Notes: a model not told the origin generated them from the letters alone. A DNA stretch of 34,295 nucleotides from Rossellomorea vietnamensis (GCF_008180415.1 NZ_VTEI01000013.1:24759-59053); one strand, 5' to 3'; positions 1 to 8,274 are shown, counted from the stretch's first letter. Numbers and translations are program-made.

Positions 1-1
1 G

Positions 2-91
2 GGAGGACCTGAATTTGAATTATACCCTCCAGGTGATATAGACGATGAAAATTACAGGTGTGAAGTGTGGATACCGATCAGGAAGAAATAA
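2..91 (+). CDS. C-terminal end of a GyrI-like/AraC effector-binding domain protein (partial)
   Basis: Only the last 29 codons are present and the 5' part lies outside the window. The frame ends in CEVWIPIRKK. A tail of the form (E)(I/V)WIPI(K/R) preceded by FELYPPGD is the usual end of the GyrI-like small-molecule-binding domain, found alone or at the C-terminus of AraC-family regulators (family knowledge). A clear terminator follows six bases after the stop. Whether the full protein has an AraC DNA-binding part cannot be told from this fragment. Confidence 0.6.
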   Translation, partial: GGPEFELYPPGDIDDENYRCEVWIPIRKK

Positions 92-96
92 ATAAA

Positions 97-140
97 AGGC
101 TTTCTCTGAGGGATGGACCCTTCGGGAAAGCCTTCTTTTA
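97..140 (+). terminator. Rho-independent terminator of the partial gene
   Basis: AAGGCTTT at 97-104 pairs with AAAGCCTT at 127-134 and is followed by CTTTTATT. It sits just after the stop at 91. Confidence 0.75.
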
Positions 141-272
141 TTCAGAAAAACCCTTATCTACACTTTTTACATGGATGGTGGCTTTAGAAAAGAAAAGTAT
201 GTTGTGGTTGGACGGAGTTGATTTATTTACCATCAGCCCAGGAAAACAGCCATTCAAATTGATTTATATTTT

Positions 273-875
273 TTAACTTAGATATCTTTGCATTCCCTTC
301 GTAAGTTCAATCGCCTTTGTTTCATGAACCGCAGCCTGCTCAAACAGTCCCTTCTTATGAAGAAGCTCTGCTTTCAATGACTCTCCCATCCATGGCTTTG
401 TCAGCGTGGAGCTCATTTCTTCTGCTTCTTCATAGTGTCCTTCCTCTACCTGTAACAATGCCTCATAATATTGTCTGACAGAAGGGTCCTTAATCAGCAG
501 GATATCGTCCCTTACTGCTGATAGCCTATTTTCAAGTGCAGCATAAGCGACTGTAAAAATAGCAGTGATATTAGGAGACTTATATTTCTTTTTTAACAAA
601 TGAAGTGCTTCATCCACTTCCCGTTCATCTGAGTCTGCGAGGCCGCAGTAAAAATGGATAATAGGCTGTTTGGTTCTTTGCTTTAGATAAGCTTCTATCT
701 TTTCAGTGTCTTTCGAAAAATACATGTACCAGACATATGGGATATACACAATAAGAGTCACGCTGAGGAAGATCAGGATGGCGGTCATCCAGAAATTAAT
801 CTGCCTTATTGCGGTCAGGACTCCCAAGGTGATTGCCAGGATGATGATGAAAATATATTGTTTCTTGGAGATCAC
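273..875 (-). CDS. Two-TM membrane protein with a TPR-like cytoplasmic part
   Basis: 200 residues. Two hydrophobic segments (about 7-23 and 29-52) are followed by a soluble helical part of about 145 residues. That part contains TPR-like helix pairs (YEALLQVEEGHYEEAEEM, LLHKKGLFEQAAVHETKAIEL), so it may bind a partner at the inner membrane face. The start has GGAGG about 8 nt upstream on the minus strand (TCCTCC around 882-887). The gene stands alone, divergent from the VOC gene at 974. No function can be named. The reading frame is intact with Bacillus-like composition, so I am confident it is a gene. Confidence 0.85.
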   Translation of the reverse strand: MISKKQYIFIIILAITLGVLTAIRQINFWMTAILIFLSVTLIVYIPYVWYMYFSKDTEKIEAYLKQRTKQPIIHFYCGLADSDEREVDEALHLLKKKYKSPNITAIFTVAYAALENRLSAVRDDILLIKDPSVRQYYEALLQVEEGHYEEAEEMSSTLTKPWMGESLKAELLHKKGLFEQAAVHETKAIELTKGMQRYLS

Positions 876-973
876 TATATTTCCTCCTCTTGTGAAGATA
901 AGACAATTCCCAGATAATTATAATGTAGTAAAAGAGAATTCGTATATAACTATTTTCCAAGGAGGTCCGGTAA

Positions 974-1344
974 ATGAAAAGAACAGAATTTGGAGGAGCT
1001 GTCCCAGTTTTGAGGATTTTTGATGAAGCTAAAGCGAAGGAATTCTATCTCGACTTTCTTAGTATGATATGGACTGGGCTTATGGGGGCGAAGAACTTCC
1101 AATTTATATGCAAATCTCAAAAGGGAACTGTCTCCTGCATCTTTCAGAGCACCACGGAGACGCCTGCCCAGGGGCTGAGGTAAGAATCCCGGTGAGTGAT
1201 ATAGAAGAATGGCACAAGCTACTAATAGGTGAAGATTATAAATATATGAAACCTGGGATAGAGGATACGCCTTGGAATACTCGTGAAGTAAAGGTAACCG
1301 ACCCATTCGGAAACAGATTGATCTATTATAGCCCGGTCTCCTAG
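974..1344 (+). pseudogene. VOC (glyoxalase/bleomycin-resistance fold) protein, frameshifted
   Basis: The start ATG follows a strong AAGGAGG at 959-965. Frame 1 gives a normal VOC beginning (GAVPVLRIFDEAKAKEFYLD) up to about 1062, then loses homology. The frame shifted by one continues with DMDWAY, LPIYMQISKGNCLLHLSEHH, WGT-like pairing segments and the typical ending VTDPFGNRLIYY. The joined region is 371 nt (3n+2), so one missing base near 1058-1066 explains it. Intact, it would be about 123 residues, the normal size for a single-domain VOC protein annotated as 'glyoxalase superfamily'. It could be a real pseudogene or a sequence error. No slippery heptamer is visible at the junction. Confidence 0.8.
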
Positions 1345-1420
1345 TCAGTCCCGAATTCTTTATTTGTCCTTTGCAATGGTTTATTCTAAATGAAAGTTTT
1401 TTAAAAAAGAGGGCTGCAAA

Positions 1421-2488
1421 ATGAAAGAAATATACAGTGAAATCATCCAATTCCGGGGAACCCATTTTGATTTTGGCTATATGCAGGGAGAGCGGATCAA
1501 AGATTCTCTCACTGTTATCAACCGTGAAAATCAATGGAAGGTCCGCAAACCGAGGTTCACCATAAAACCGGAAGAAGTAAAAGAAGCTGTCACAAGGTTC
1601 GCTCCAGGTGTCTGGGAGGAGTTGCTAGGACTGCAGGAAGCCCTAAAATGGCCGATGGAACGGATATTGAAGGAGTTTGGAGGGTACCGGGTCGACTATT
1701 TGAAGTCAGGGTGCTCCATCTTGACTGGTGATAATTACTTGATCCGCAACTACGATTACCATCCCAAGACCTATGAAGGCAGGTACACATTGTATCAGCC
1801 GACCGATCATCAAGCGTATGCGATCATTGGGCCGAGCCAGCGTGTGACAGGCAGAATGGATGGGATGAATGAGAAAGGTTTGTCCATCGGCTACAATTTC
1901 ATGCACCGAAAGAATCCTGGTGAGGGGTTCATTTGCTGTATGATCGGCCGCTTGATATTGGAAGCCTGCGCAAATGTTGAAGAAGCAGTCGCAATGCTGC
2001 GGGAAATTCCCCACCGGCATTCTTTCAGTTACATTGTTCATGATTCCAGCAGTGAAACCTTTATAGTGGAAACCTCCCCGCGTGGTGTTAGGGTCCGCCA
2101 GAACAATGCCTGTACGAACCACTTTGAAATCATGCTGGAGGAAAACCGCAATCACCTTATAGACTCGAAACGCCGTCTGGATATCCTTCAGAAAAATGAG
2201 GATGGCAACCGTGACGCTGCGGAAGCATTCAGGCTTCTTAATGACAGCGATAAAGGAGTTTTTTCAGATTTATACGGCAGCTGGGCCGGGACGATTCATA
2301 CGTCTGCCTATTTTCCGAGTGAACTCAAGGCATGGTTTGCGCTTGGAGGTGACCGTGAACCTGTAGAGTTCGATTTTAACAAGTGGCTGCAGGGTGAAGA
2401 TCTGGAGCTGGATCGAATAACGGGAGAAGTGGATACAGATATCCCGTTTGTCCATATGGATGAGCATGCGGATTGGAGCAGAAGATAG
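1421..2488 (+). CDS. C45-family acyltransferase/peptidase (AAT-like Ntn hydrolase)
   Basis: 355 residues. The protein resembles the C45 family of autoproteolytic Ntn hydrolases related to fungal acyl-CoA:6-APA acyltransferase: an N-terminal segment with RGTHFDFGYMQGERI, then GCSI with Cys98 as the likely nucleophile exposed by self-cleavage, followed by LIRNYDYHP and GMNEKGLSIGYNFMHR, which match the conserved core of the fold. Members hydrolyse or transfer acyl groups on linear amides, and the real substrate in Bacillus is unknown. No signal peptide is seen, so it is probably cytoplasmic. AGAGGG lies upstream of the ATG. An FN3-like remnant follows immediately. Confidence 0.85.
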   Translation: MKEIYSEIIQFRGTHFDFGYMQGERIKDSLTVINRENQWKVRKPRFTIKPEEVKEAVTRFAPGVWEELLGLQEALKWPMERILKEFGGYRVDYLKSGCSILTGDNYLIRNYDYHPKTYEGRYTLYQPTDHQAYAIIGPSQRVTGRMDGMNEKGLSIGYNFMHRKNPGEGFICCMIGRLILEACANVEEAVAMLREIPHRHSFSYIVHDSSSETFIVETSPRGVRVRQNNACTNHFEIMLEENRNHLIDSKRRLDILQKNEDGNRDAAEAFRLLNDSDKGVFSDLYGSWAGTIHTSAYFPSELKAWFALGGDREPVEFDFNKWLQGEDLELDRITGEVDTDIPFVHMDEHADWSRR

Positions 2489-2492
2489 GTAA

Positions 2493-2666
2493 ATGCTTAA
2501 AAGGTCTGGGAAAGAGTTTAAGCAAATTGCCAGCGTCTCTGCATATGAACGAAAGAATTACTATGATGAAACTGCGGAGTCAGGATCCTGCTATTATGTT
2601 GCTTCTGTAAATATAGCTGGAAAAAGAGTCGGAAAAATCTCAGATAGGTCAGGCTGTTTAATTTAA
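2493..2666 (+). pseudogene. Short ORF resembling the end of a fibronectin type III domain (remnant)
   Basis: 57 codons starting 4 nt after the C45 stop. The peptide pattern FKQIASV...YYDETAESGSCYYVASVNIAGK has the spacing of the second half of an FN3 domain (Y-x-D-x(n)-G-x-x-Y-Y-V-x-x-V-N-x-x-G-K), as found at the ends of secreted glycosidases. Only half a domain is present, there is no signal peptide, and the ribosome binding site is weak (ATAGG). I therefore read it as a relic of a larger gene. It could also be a genuine small ORF, and the resemblance is by eye only. Confidence 0.35.
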
Positions 2667-2746
2667 ATTATAGTTTCAAGGCCTGGTAATTGAAACTTTC
2701 CTTCCCTTGCTTCGTATAAGTAAGAAAGAAGCATTGGGGGGTTATC

Positions 2747-3256
2747 ATGGGTACTTTATACTTCTCAGACAATTTTTTTTCTTCAGGCAGAACGGATATA
2801 TACAATTCGGAGAAAGAGAAAGTTGGAGAGCTGGACCTGAAAAGCGCATTCTCAGCCAGTAGGGATATTTTGAATAACGAAGGCCGGGTGATGGCGAGCG
2901 GTAAATTCCCTTTCTTAGGAAACAGATGGATTGTCTCTGGGAAAGAAGGGGAGGAAATGGGAGAGTTGAGACAGAAGTGGTCCTTCTTTAGCAAGAGATT
3001 TCAGTATCACTCTTTTGGTAGAGGAACATTTTCTATTGAATCAGAGGCTTTTTCAAAAGACTATACTGTTCTTGATGAAAAAGGTGCCGTCATTTGCAGC
3101 TTTGAAAGAGTCAGCGGCTTCTTTTCCTCACCAGCCTATAAATTGGAGAATTATTCAAGCCCACTGAGCAATCAGGAGCTTGTCGCGGTTGTGATGGGGG
3201 TCAATGCCATCCAAAAACGAAATAATGCGGCTGCTTCCAGCAATGGGGCAACATGA
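2747..3256 (+). CDS. LURP-one/Tubby-C-like domain protein
   Basis: 169 residues, ATG preceded by GGGGGG and GG-rich sequence. The protein is a run of short beta-strand-like segments with paired aromatic residues: LYFSDNFFSSGRTDIYN, GKFPFLGNRWIV, YTVLDEKGAVICSFERVSGF, then YKLENYSSPLSNQELVAVVMGV. This order (strands, then a hydrophobic helix near the end) fits the LURP-one-related/Tubby C-terminal-like fold common in Bacillus as single-domain proteins of unknown role. The last helix (LVAVVMGVNAI) is typical of the fold. No catalytic residues are expected. It stands alone, with a hairpin terminator 6 nt after the stop. Confidence 0.75.
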   Translation: MGTLYFSDNFFSSGRTDIYNSEKEKVGELDLKSAFSASRDILNNEGRVMASGKFPFLGNRWIVSGKEGEEMGELRQKWSFFSKRFQYHSFGRGTFSIESEAFSKDYTVLDEKGAVICSFERVSGFFSSPAYKLENYSSPLSNQELVAVVMGVNAIQKRNNAAASSNGAT

Positions 3257-3261
3257 GCGTG

Positions 3262-3319
3262 AGTCACTTCCCGGAAATTATCGATGAAAATCGATGGAAA
3301 CCATGGAAGTGGCTTTTTT
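3262..3319 (+). terminator. Terminator after the LURP-one-like gene
   Basis: AGTCACTTCC at 3262-3271 pairs with GGAAGTGGCT at 3305-3314 (one G-U), followed by TTTTTT. A second short inverted repeat (ATCGATGAAAATCGAT) lies in the loop. Confidence 0.65.
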
Positions 3320-3388
3320 ATTCAGATTATATCCTCTAAAGGGATAATGTTATACTTGTAGGAAAAATGCGGGTAAGGAGAAGCTTTT

Positions 3389-3979
3389 ATGAATGATAAG
3401 CTGCTGAATATCAAGACGGAAACCGTTCAAAAATCCTCTTACGAATCTCATCATTATAACCGATATGAACCAACTCCCTATGAGGTGCTGGACAGGCTGT
3501 TTCAATTCGTTGAGTTTGAGGAGACGGACAATGTAGTGGATTTTGGCTGTGGATCCGGCAGGTTGAACTTTTACATACATTATCGTTTTCAATCCACTGT
3601 CACAGGAGTCGAAATGAACGAATACCTGTATGGACAGGCTCTTGAGAACAGAAAGCATTATCGCAGCAAATTTGCGGATGCCAGTGAGAAGGTTCAATTC
3701 CAAAACTGCCTGGCCCAGGCCTACCGCATCAGCACGGAGGAGAATGTCTTCTATTTCTTCAATCCGTTTTCTGTTCGTATTTTCATGGCGGTGGTAAATA
3801 ACATACTTCAATCCCTTGAGGAAACCCACCGTGAAATCCAACTGATTTTATACTATGCCCCCGAAGATTATATCTTTTTCCTGGAAAACCAGACAGCTTT
3901 CCACTTGGAGAAAGAAATCATTCTGCCGGGAAATGCCTATGAAAAAATGCTCATTTACAGCTTTGGGGATTCCGAGTAA
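3389..3979 (+). CDS. Class I SAM-dependent methyltransferase
   Basis: 196 residues. Motif I for S-adenosylmethionine binding is clear at residues 50-58 (VDFGCGSGR), with an acidic motif II about 20 residues later (VTGVEMNEYLY) and FFNPF in the motif IV position (about residue 125). ATG is preceded by AAGGAG with 7-nt spacing. The substrate cannot be read from the sequence; the N-terminal NRYEPTPYEVLDRLF segment is shared by small-molecule and RNA methyltransferases of unknown target in Firmicutes. It is followed by a 45-nt perfect palindrome. Confidence 0.85.
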   Translation: MNDKLLNIKTETVQKSSYESHHYNRYEPTPYEVLDRLFQFVEFEETDNVVDFGCGSGRLNFYIHYRFQSTVTGVEMNEYLYGQALENRKHYRSKFADASEKVQFQNCLAQAYRISTEENVFYFFNPFSVRIFMAVVNNILQSLEETHREIQLILYYAPEDYIFFLENQTAFHLEKEIILPGNAYEKMLIYSFGDSE

Positions 3980-4048
3980 AAGCAATACCCCTGAAAAGGA
4001 AAAATACTGTATAATTCAACTTGGTAAAGCGTTAAAGGGTAATTCAGT

Positions 4049-4093
4049 GCTTTAAACCACTAAAAGGGACAGTCCCTTTTAGTGGTTTAAAGC
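4049..4093. repeat. 45-nt perfect palindrome with GGGACAGTCCC core
   Basis: 22-nt arms at 4049-4070 and 4072-4093 match perfectly around a single central A. The core is GGGAC-A-GTCCC and the outer arms read GCTTTAAACCACTAAAA. No T-run follows, so it is not a standard terminator. The core has the same design as GTGACAGTCAC (5839, 16894) and GAGCCAGGCTC (34079). Confidence 0.8.
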
Positions 4094-4139
4094 GATAAAG
4101 CAAGGCGGCAAGGGCTTGTCAGTTAAAGGAAGTGATGTC

Positions 4140-4775
4140 ATGAGATACACCGGCAGGATATCGAGCATCTTGATTGTGATGGTCATCCAGACTTCTTATG
4201 TAATTTACTATTTTCATAGAGATGGGTTTGTGGATATTGTCGGCTGGCTGGCATATCCAGTTCTGCTTTTGATATCATACTGGACAGGTTTTCAGTATGA
4301 CAAAGCTAATTACTATTCAGAGCGAGATCCTCTTACCAATCTTTTTAATAGAAGATTCATGACAAGAAGGTTCAACAAATATATTAAAATAGCAGACAGT
4401 AGGGAAAAGAAGCTTTTTGTACTGCTGATTGATTGTAATCGTTTTAAACAGATCAATGACGAATACGGGCATGCGGCCGGTGATCAGGTCCTGGTTGAAA
4501 TCGGGAAGGTGCTTAATCGGAAGCGGCGGGATGTATTTGGATCTGCCCGCTGGGGAGGAGACGAATTCATTGTCCTGGGGTTCTGTGATGACGCTGAAGA
4601 ACTGAAACGTATACAGTTGGAATTTAAGAGTGAGCTAAGCGGAATCAGGGTTACAGAAGGCGGAAGTTCCATAGCTGTTTCGATTGGCTCGTCCCTCCAG
4701 GAAGAGGCATGGAATATACATGATCTCCTTCAACAAGCTGATGCCGTTATGTACCAGGAAAAAAGGAGCATGTGA
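4140..4775 (+). CDS. Membrane-bound diguanylate cyclase (GGDEF)
   Basis: 211 residues from the ATG at 4140, chosen over the TTG at 4116 because AAAGGAAG sits 6-9 nt upstream. Two TM helices (about 8-24 and 32-50) with a very short external loop anchor a C-terminal GGDEF domain. Catalytic features are present: RDPLTNLFN (62-70), LIDCNRFKQIND (96-107) and RWGGDEF (137-143). It should make c-di-GMP from two GTP. The product-inhibition I-site (RxxD ending six residues before GGDEF) is absent; the sequence there is RDVF. No separate sensor domain is present beyond the TM hairpin. Confidence 0.88.
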   Translation: MRYTGRISSILIVMVIQTSYVIYYFHRDGFVDIVGWLAYPVLLLISYWTGFQYDKANYYSERDPLTNLFNRRFMTRRFNKYIKIADSREKKLFVLLIDCNRFKQINDEYGHAAGDQVLVEIGKVLNRKRRDVFGSARWGGDEFIVLGFCDDAEELKRIQLEFKSELSGIRVTEGGSSIAVSIGSSLQEEAWNIHDLLQQADAVMYQEKRSM

Positions 4776-4903
4776 GCGTATCTCCTGAAAAGAAAAATCG
4801 GTTTCAGAACGAATCGGATGATTCTCGCATGATGTTCCAGAATCTCTAATGATATGTTCAGAAAAAGAAGAGAAGAATAATTGATTTATAAAGGAGTTTG
4901 AAG

Positions 4904-5842
4904 ATGAAGAAGGTTCTTAAATGGGGCGTTACCATTGCGGCGCTGCTGGTGATTGTATTTATTGTGGCGGGCAATTATTTTTATAATGTAGCGGTCAATC
5001 GCAGCGAGGAATCAGTAGAACTGTATGGAGGTTCCGATACAGCAAGCACCTTGGTGGATGAAGAGGAACAGAGAAAATTGGAGGAAGTCCTGGAGTGGAC
5101 GGAGAACCAAACATTTGAAGAAGTAAAAGTGGAATCGCACGATGGCTTAAATTTAAGTGCTGTACTCTTAAAAAGTGAAAAGCCGAATGGCAAAGCTGTC
5201 ATTCTGGCTCATGGATACAAAGGCAGCAATGAACAAATGCCCGGTATTACTAAGTTTTATCATGAACAGGGGTATGACGTCCTCAAGCCCGATGCAAGAG
5301 GACACGGTAAAAGTGAAGGCAGCTACATTGGATATGGCTGGGACGACCGGAAGGATTATACTAGGTGGGTGGATCTATTAATAAATGAATATGGAGCTGA
5401 AGAGGTCTATCTTCATGGCTTTTCAATGGGAGCCGCAACCGTGCTGATGACGAGTGGAGAGGACCTCCCTCCGGAAGTGAAAGGAATCATTGCCGACAGC
5501 GGATACACCTCGGTGGAGGAAGAACTCGCCCATCAACTGAAATACTTATACAACCTCCCTGCTTTTCCTTTGATGGAGATAACCAGTGTGGTAACAAATA
5601 TCAGGGCGGGTTACACATTCTCTGAGGCTTCGGCTGTAGAACAGGTCAAGAAGAATACCCTTCCATTATTGATTATTCATGGAGATCAAGATGAGCTCGT
5701 GCCGACGGACATGGCCAGCACCCTATACGAAGCTGCATCAGGCGAAAAAGAGCTCTGGATTGTCCGCGGAGCAGGTCATACGGAAGCCTATACTGTTGCA
5801 GAAGAAGAGTATCAAAGGCGCTTGAAGGAATTTTTGGAGTGA
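4904..5842 (+). CDS. Membrane-anchored alpha/beta hydrolase, YqkD-like
   Basis: 312 residues from the ATG at 4904; AAGGAG at 4891-4896 gives 7-nt spacing, better than the in-frame TTG at 4898. An N-terminal hydrophobic segment (about 8-28) is likely a signal anchor. The hydrolase core shows the oxyanion HGY (103-105), the nucleophile elbow HGFSMGAA with Ser174, the acid in GDQDELVP (Asp263) and His292 in GAGHTEAY. It resembles the B. subtilis YqkD group, whose substrate I do not know. The TGA stop lies inside the left arm of a palindromic repeat (5839-5902). Confidence 0.85.
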   Translation: MKKVLKWGVTIAALLVIVFIVAGNYFYNVAVNRSEESVELYGGSDTASTLVDEEEQRKLEEVLEWTENQTFEEVKVESHDGLNLSAVLLKSEKPNGKAVILAHGYKGSNEQMPGITKFYHEQGYDVLKPDARGHGKSEGSYIGYGWDDRKDYTRWVDLLINEYGAEEVYLHGFSMGAATVLMTSGEDLPPEVKGIIADSGYTSVEEELAHQLKYLYNLPAFPLMEITSVVTNIRAGYTFSEASAVEQVKKNTLPLLIIHGDQDELVPTDMASTLYEAASGEKELWIVRGAGHTEAYTVAEEEYQRRLKEFLE

Positions 5843-5902
5843 CAGTCACACCCCGGTTTATGTCGAAAAACCCTTCGACAAATGCCGGGGCGTGACTGTC
5901 AC
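5839..5902. repeat. 64-nt palindromic repeat, GTGACAGTCAC type, complete copy
   Basis: GTGACAGTCAC at 5839-5849 pairs with GTGACTGTCAC at 5892-5902. Inside, CCCCGG pairs with CCGGGG and TGTCGAA with TTCGACA around a short loop. It contains the stop codon of the upstream hydrolase (5840-5842) and ends about 8 nt before the next gene's ribosome binding site. A half copy exists at 16894. Confidence 0.85.
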
Positions 5903-5921
5903 CAGAAGAGGAGATGTAGAG

Positions 5922-7013
5922 ATGAGTGGAAACAAAACCTTATTCCAGGCATTCAAAGAAACACCGATGAAAATAAACGGCCACGGCAATCGGGATGCTG
6001 GTGTGCTGAAAGAGGCATTCGATCGAATAGACTCTGATACGGAAAGTGACATATATGGAAGCGGAAAGGTGATCGAGGCATTTCAGGAAAAGATGGCAAA
6101 CCTGCTAGGCAAGGAGTCGGCGGTGTTTTTTCCGAGCGGCACGATGGCGCAGCAGATTGCTTTAAGAATCTGGTGTGAGGAGAAAGGATTGAAGCGTGTC
6201 GCCTACCACCCGCTATCCCACCTGGAGATTCATGAAGAAGACGGAATTAAAGAGCTTCATGGGATTGAGTCGGTATTGCTTGCTGACAAAGACAGAGTCA
6301 TCACGCTGGAAGATATTCAGAATATGAAGCAGGAAGCGGCTGTTGTTCTTCTTGAACTGCCGCAGCGTGAAATCGGCGGACAGCTGCCTGATTTTGAGAC
6401 ACTTCAAGCCATTGCAGCCTATTGCCAAGAACAGGGTATCAAGCTTCACCTTGATGGAGCAAGGCTGCTCGAAGTTCTTCCTTTTTATAGAAAAACAGCC
6501 TCGGAAATCTGCTCCCTCTTTGACAGCGTCTATCTATCTCTTTACAAAGGGATAGGCGGCATCGCCGGAGCCATTCTTGCCGGAAATGAAGCCTTCACTA
6601 AGGAATCAAAGGTATGGAAGAGGCGTCATGGAGGCGATTTGATCAGTCTCTATCCTTACATCGTCAGTGCGGATTATTACTACGATCTGCGGGCTGACAA
6701 AATGGAGCAATATTACCATGGAGCAAAAGAATTGGCAGAGCACTATAACATCTGCGAGAAGGTATCCACATTACCACAAGTGCCGGTGTCCAATATGTTT
6801 CATGTTCACTATGAGGTATCAAAGGAAGACCTTGAGCCCATACTTGTAGAGATTTATGAAAACACCGGAGTCGGACTGAGCGGCTATCTAAGGGAAACTG
6901 GAGATAGCTCTTGCTATTATGAGGTCAGTATTGGAGACCTGTATGAAACAATTCCAGAAGAAAAACTAAAAGAAGTTTTTAATACTCTGAATGAAAAATT
7001 AAAAGCAATATAA
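5922..7013 (+). CDS. Threonine aldolase/beta-eliminating lyase family PLP enzyme
   Basis: 363 residues from ATG 5922 (GAGGAG with 8-nt spacing), not the in-frame GTG at 5892, which lies in the repeat. Fold-type I PLP enzyme of the low-specificity L-threonine aldolase group. FPSGTMAQQIAL (70-81) binds the phosphate, HLDGAR with Asp178 contacts the pyridine ring, and SLYKGIGG carries the Schiff-base Lys209. The expected reaction is retro-aldol cleavage of threonine or allo-threonine to glycine and acetaldehyde, but the exact substrate is open. It follows the hydrolase across a palindrome, so the two may be co-transcribed or separated there. Confidence 0.85.
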   Translation: MSGNKTLFQAFKETPMKINGHGNRDAGVLKEAFDRIDSDTESDIYGSGKVIEAFQEKMANLLGKESAVFFPSGTMAQQIALRIWCEEKGLKRVAYHPLSHLEIHEEDGIKELHGIESVLLADKDRVITLEDIQNMKQEAAVVLLELPQREIGGQLPDFETLQAIAAYCQEQGIKLHLDGARLLEVLPFYRKTASEICSLFDSVYLSLYKGIGGIAGAILAGNEAFTKESKVWKRRHGGDLISLYPYIVSADYYYDLRADKMEQYYHGAKELAEHYNICEKVSTLPQVPVSNMFHVHYEVSKEDLEPILVEIYENTGVGLSGYLRETGDSSCYYEVSIGDLYETIPEEKLKEVFNTLNEKLKAI

Positions 7014-7017
7014 GGGA

Positions 7018-7049
7018 AAGGGGTGGCCGACTTAGGTCACTCCTTTTTA
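7018..7049 (+). terminator. Terminator after the aldolase-like gene
   Basis: GGGGTGGCC (7020-7028) pairs with GGTCACTCC (7035-7043) with two G-U pairs, then TTTTT. Confidence 0.75.
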
Positions 7050-7195
7050 ATAGAGGAATTAAGATGATAGGCTGAGTTGAGGACCGGTCACACTCCGCCT
7101 CAGGTCTTAGCTGAAAATAAATCTCTGGTTCGTTTTTCCAATGGCTGTAATCCTGTAGTATAAATGTATAAACAGAGCGATTGGGAGGGAAAAAC

Positions 7196-7930
7196 ATGAA
7201 AAAGAAAGTATGGGCTGGTGCTTTACTGGGTGCAGCAGTAGTGATTTCCACTGGCTGCGGCGTTTTTGAATCAGAGACATTTGGAAAAGGAACTCTCAAT
7301 GAATACAAAGTTGAAGTGGAAAAAGATGATGCGAAAGAATTGGAAGTTGACCTGCGCTTGGGGGCAGGAGAAATGAATGTATCCGGAGGTTCCGCTGAAT
7401 GGGTAACAGGGCAAATTCAATACAACAATGAGGACATGGAGCCCCAGGTGAAATATGACCAGAGTGGGAACAAAGGGGACATTGTCATTAAACAAAAGAA
7501 AGATATAGATGTAGGTGCCGGTCTTGGTAATGTAAAAAACAGCTGGGACCTTCAGTTTTCCAATAAGGTTCCGATTGATCTTCGTGTCAACTCAGGGGCG
7601 TCCGACACAAACCTTGATTTAAGAGGAATGATGCTGTCCGGCTTAAAAGTCGATGCGGGCGTCGGTGATGTCGATGTGAACCTTAGCGGCGATTGGAAAG
7701 ATAGCTTCGATGTCGATATAGATACCGGCATTGGCGAGACGACCGTCATCCTCCCTAAAGAAGCTGGGGTACGGATTCAATCAGAGGAAGGAATCGGCAA
7801 ATCCAATTTTTACGGATTTACTTCCATTGGCAAAAACACTTATGTGAATGATGCGTTCGATACGGCTGAGATTATCATCACTGTCAATGTAGAAACCGGT
7901 ATTGGTGAAGTGAATTTTGAAATAGAGTAA
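7196..7930 (+). CDS. Toast_rack-family lipoprotein (DUF2154/LiaF-like beta solenoid)
   Basis: 244 residues from ATG 7196 with GGGAGGG upstream. A lipoprotein signal peptide (KKKVWAGALLGAAVVISTGC) puts the lipidated Cys at about residue 21. The mature part alternates short strands with small turns: ELEVDLRLGAGEMNVSGG, IDLRVNSGASDTNLDLRG, LKVDAGVGDVDVNLSG, DIDTGIGETTVILP, NVETGIGEVNFEIE. This is the right-handed beta-solenoid pattern of toast_rack and LiaF-like C-terminal domains. It is anchored outside the membrane. Such proteins are linked to envelope stress sensing, but the role here is not known. Single-gene unit with its own terminator downstream. Confidence 0.85.
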   Translation: MKKKVWAGALLGAAVVISTGCGVFESETFGKGTLNEYKVEVEKDDAKELEVDLRLGAGEMNVSGGSAEWVTGQIQYNNEDMEPQVKYDQSGNKGDIVIKQKKDIDVGAGLGNVKNSWDLQFSNKVPIDLRVNSGASDTNLDLRGMMLSGLKVDAGVGDVDVNLSGDWKDSFDVDIDTGIGETTVILPKEAGVRIQSEEGIGKSNFYGFTSIGKNTYVNDAFDTAEIIITVNVETGIGEVNFEIE

Positions 7931-8274
7931 GACTTGAAGTAACCTGTTCTCTTCAGATTTACTTGGACGGCGCAAAATGGTAAATCAAAGACTGAACCAA
8001 CTAACAAACCACATAAGTACCACAGGGGAGTTCATAATCAAAAAGGCTCAGAGATGCAAATATCTCTTAGCCTTTTTCAGTAAATAAGCAAACATGTTCA
8101 TTAGATGCTAAAAAAGTTAAATGAATAAGCGCGCTTATTTTACAGATGATTTGCTGGTTACTAAATTAAGCACTAAAACTTCAGCCTGCCTACAGAAATT
8201 TCATAATCTCCACTATTATTCCTGCCTTGGGAACTTACTAAGTTAGATAAGCTTATTAAAATTGCCAATCGAAT
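7931..8274. other. Intergenic stretch with terminator and a 16-bp palindrome
   Basis: No credible gene is seen. It holds the bidirectional terminator at 8040-8077 and a perfect palindrome AATAAGCGCGCTTATT at 8124-8139, which could be a dimeric regulator site but has no gene close by on the plus strand. Confidence 0.5.
8040..8077. terminator. Bidirectional terminator
   Basis: AAAAAGGCT...AGAGAT at 8040-8054 pairs with ATCTCT...AGCCTTTTT at 8062-8077. A- and T-runs on either side allow it to serve the lipoprotein gene (+) and the small gene at 8275 (-). Confidence 0.8.

Noticed and set aside
67..276. 69-codon ORF overlapping the first terminator
   Set aside because: It begins inside the partial gene's tail in another frame and reads straight through the terminator hairpin.
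5892..5921. Upstream GTG start for the aldolase-like gene
   Set aside because: It would be encoded by the palindromic repeat arm and lacks a ribosome binding site; ATG 5922 has GAGGAG.
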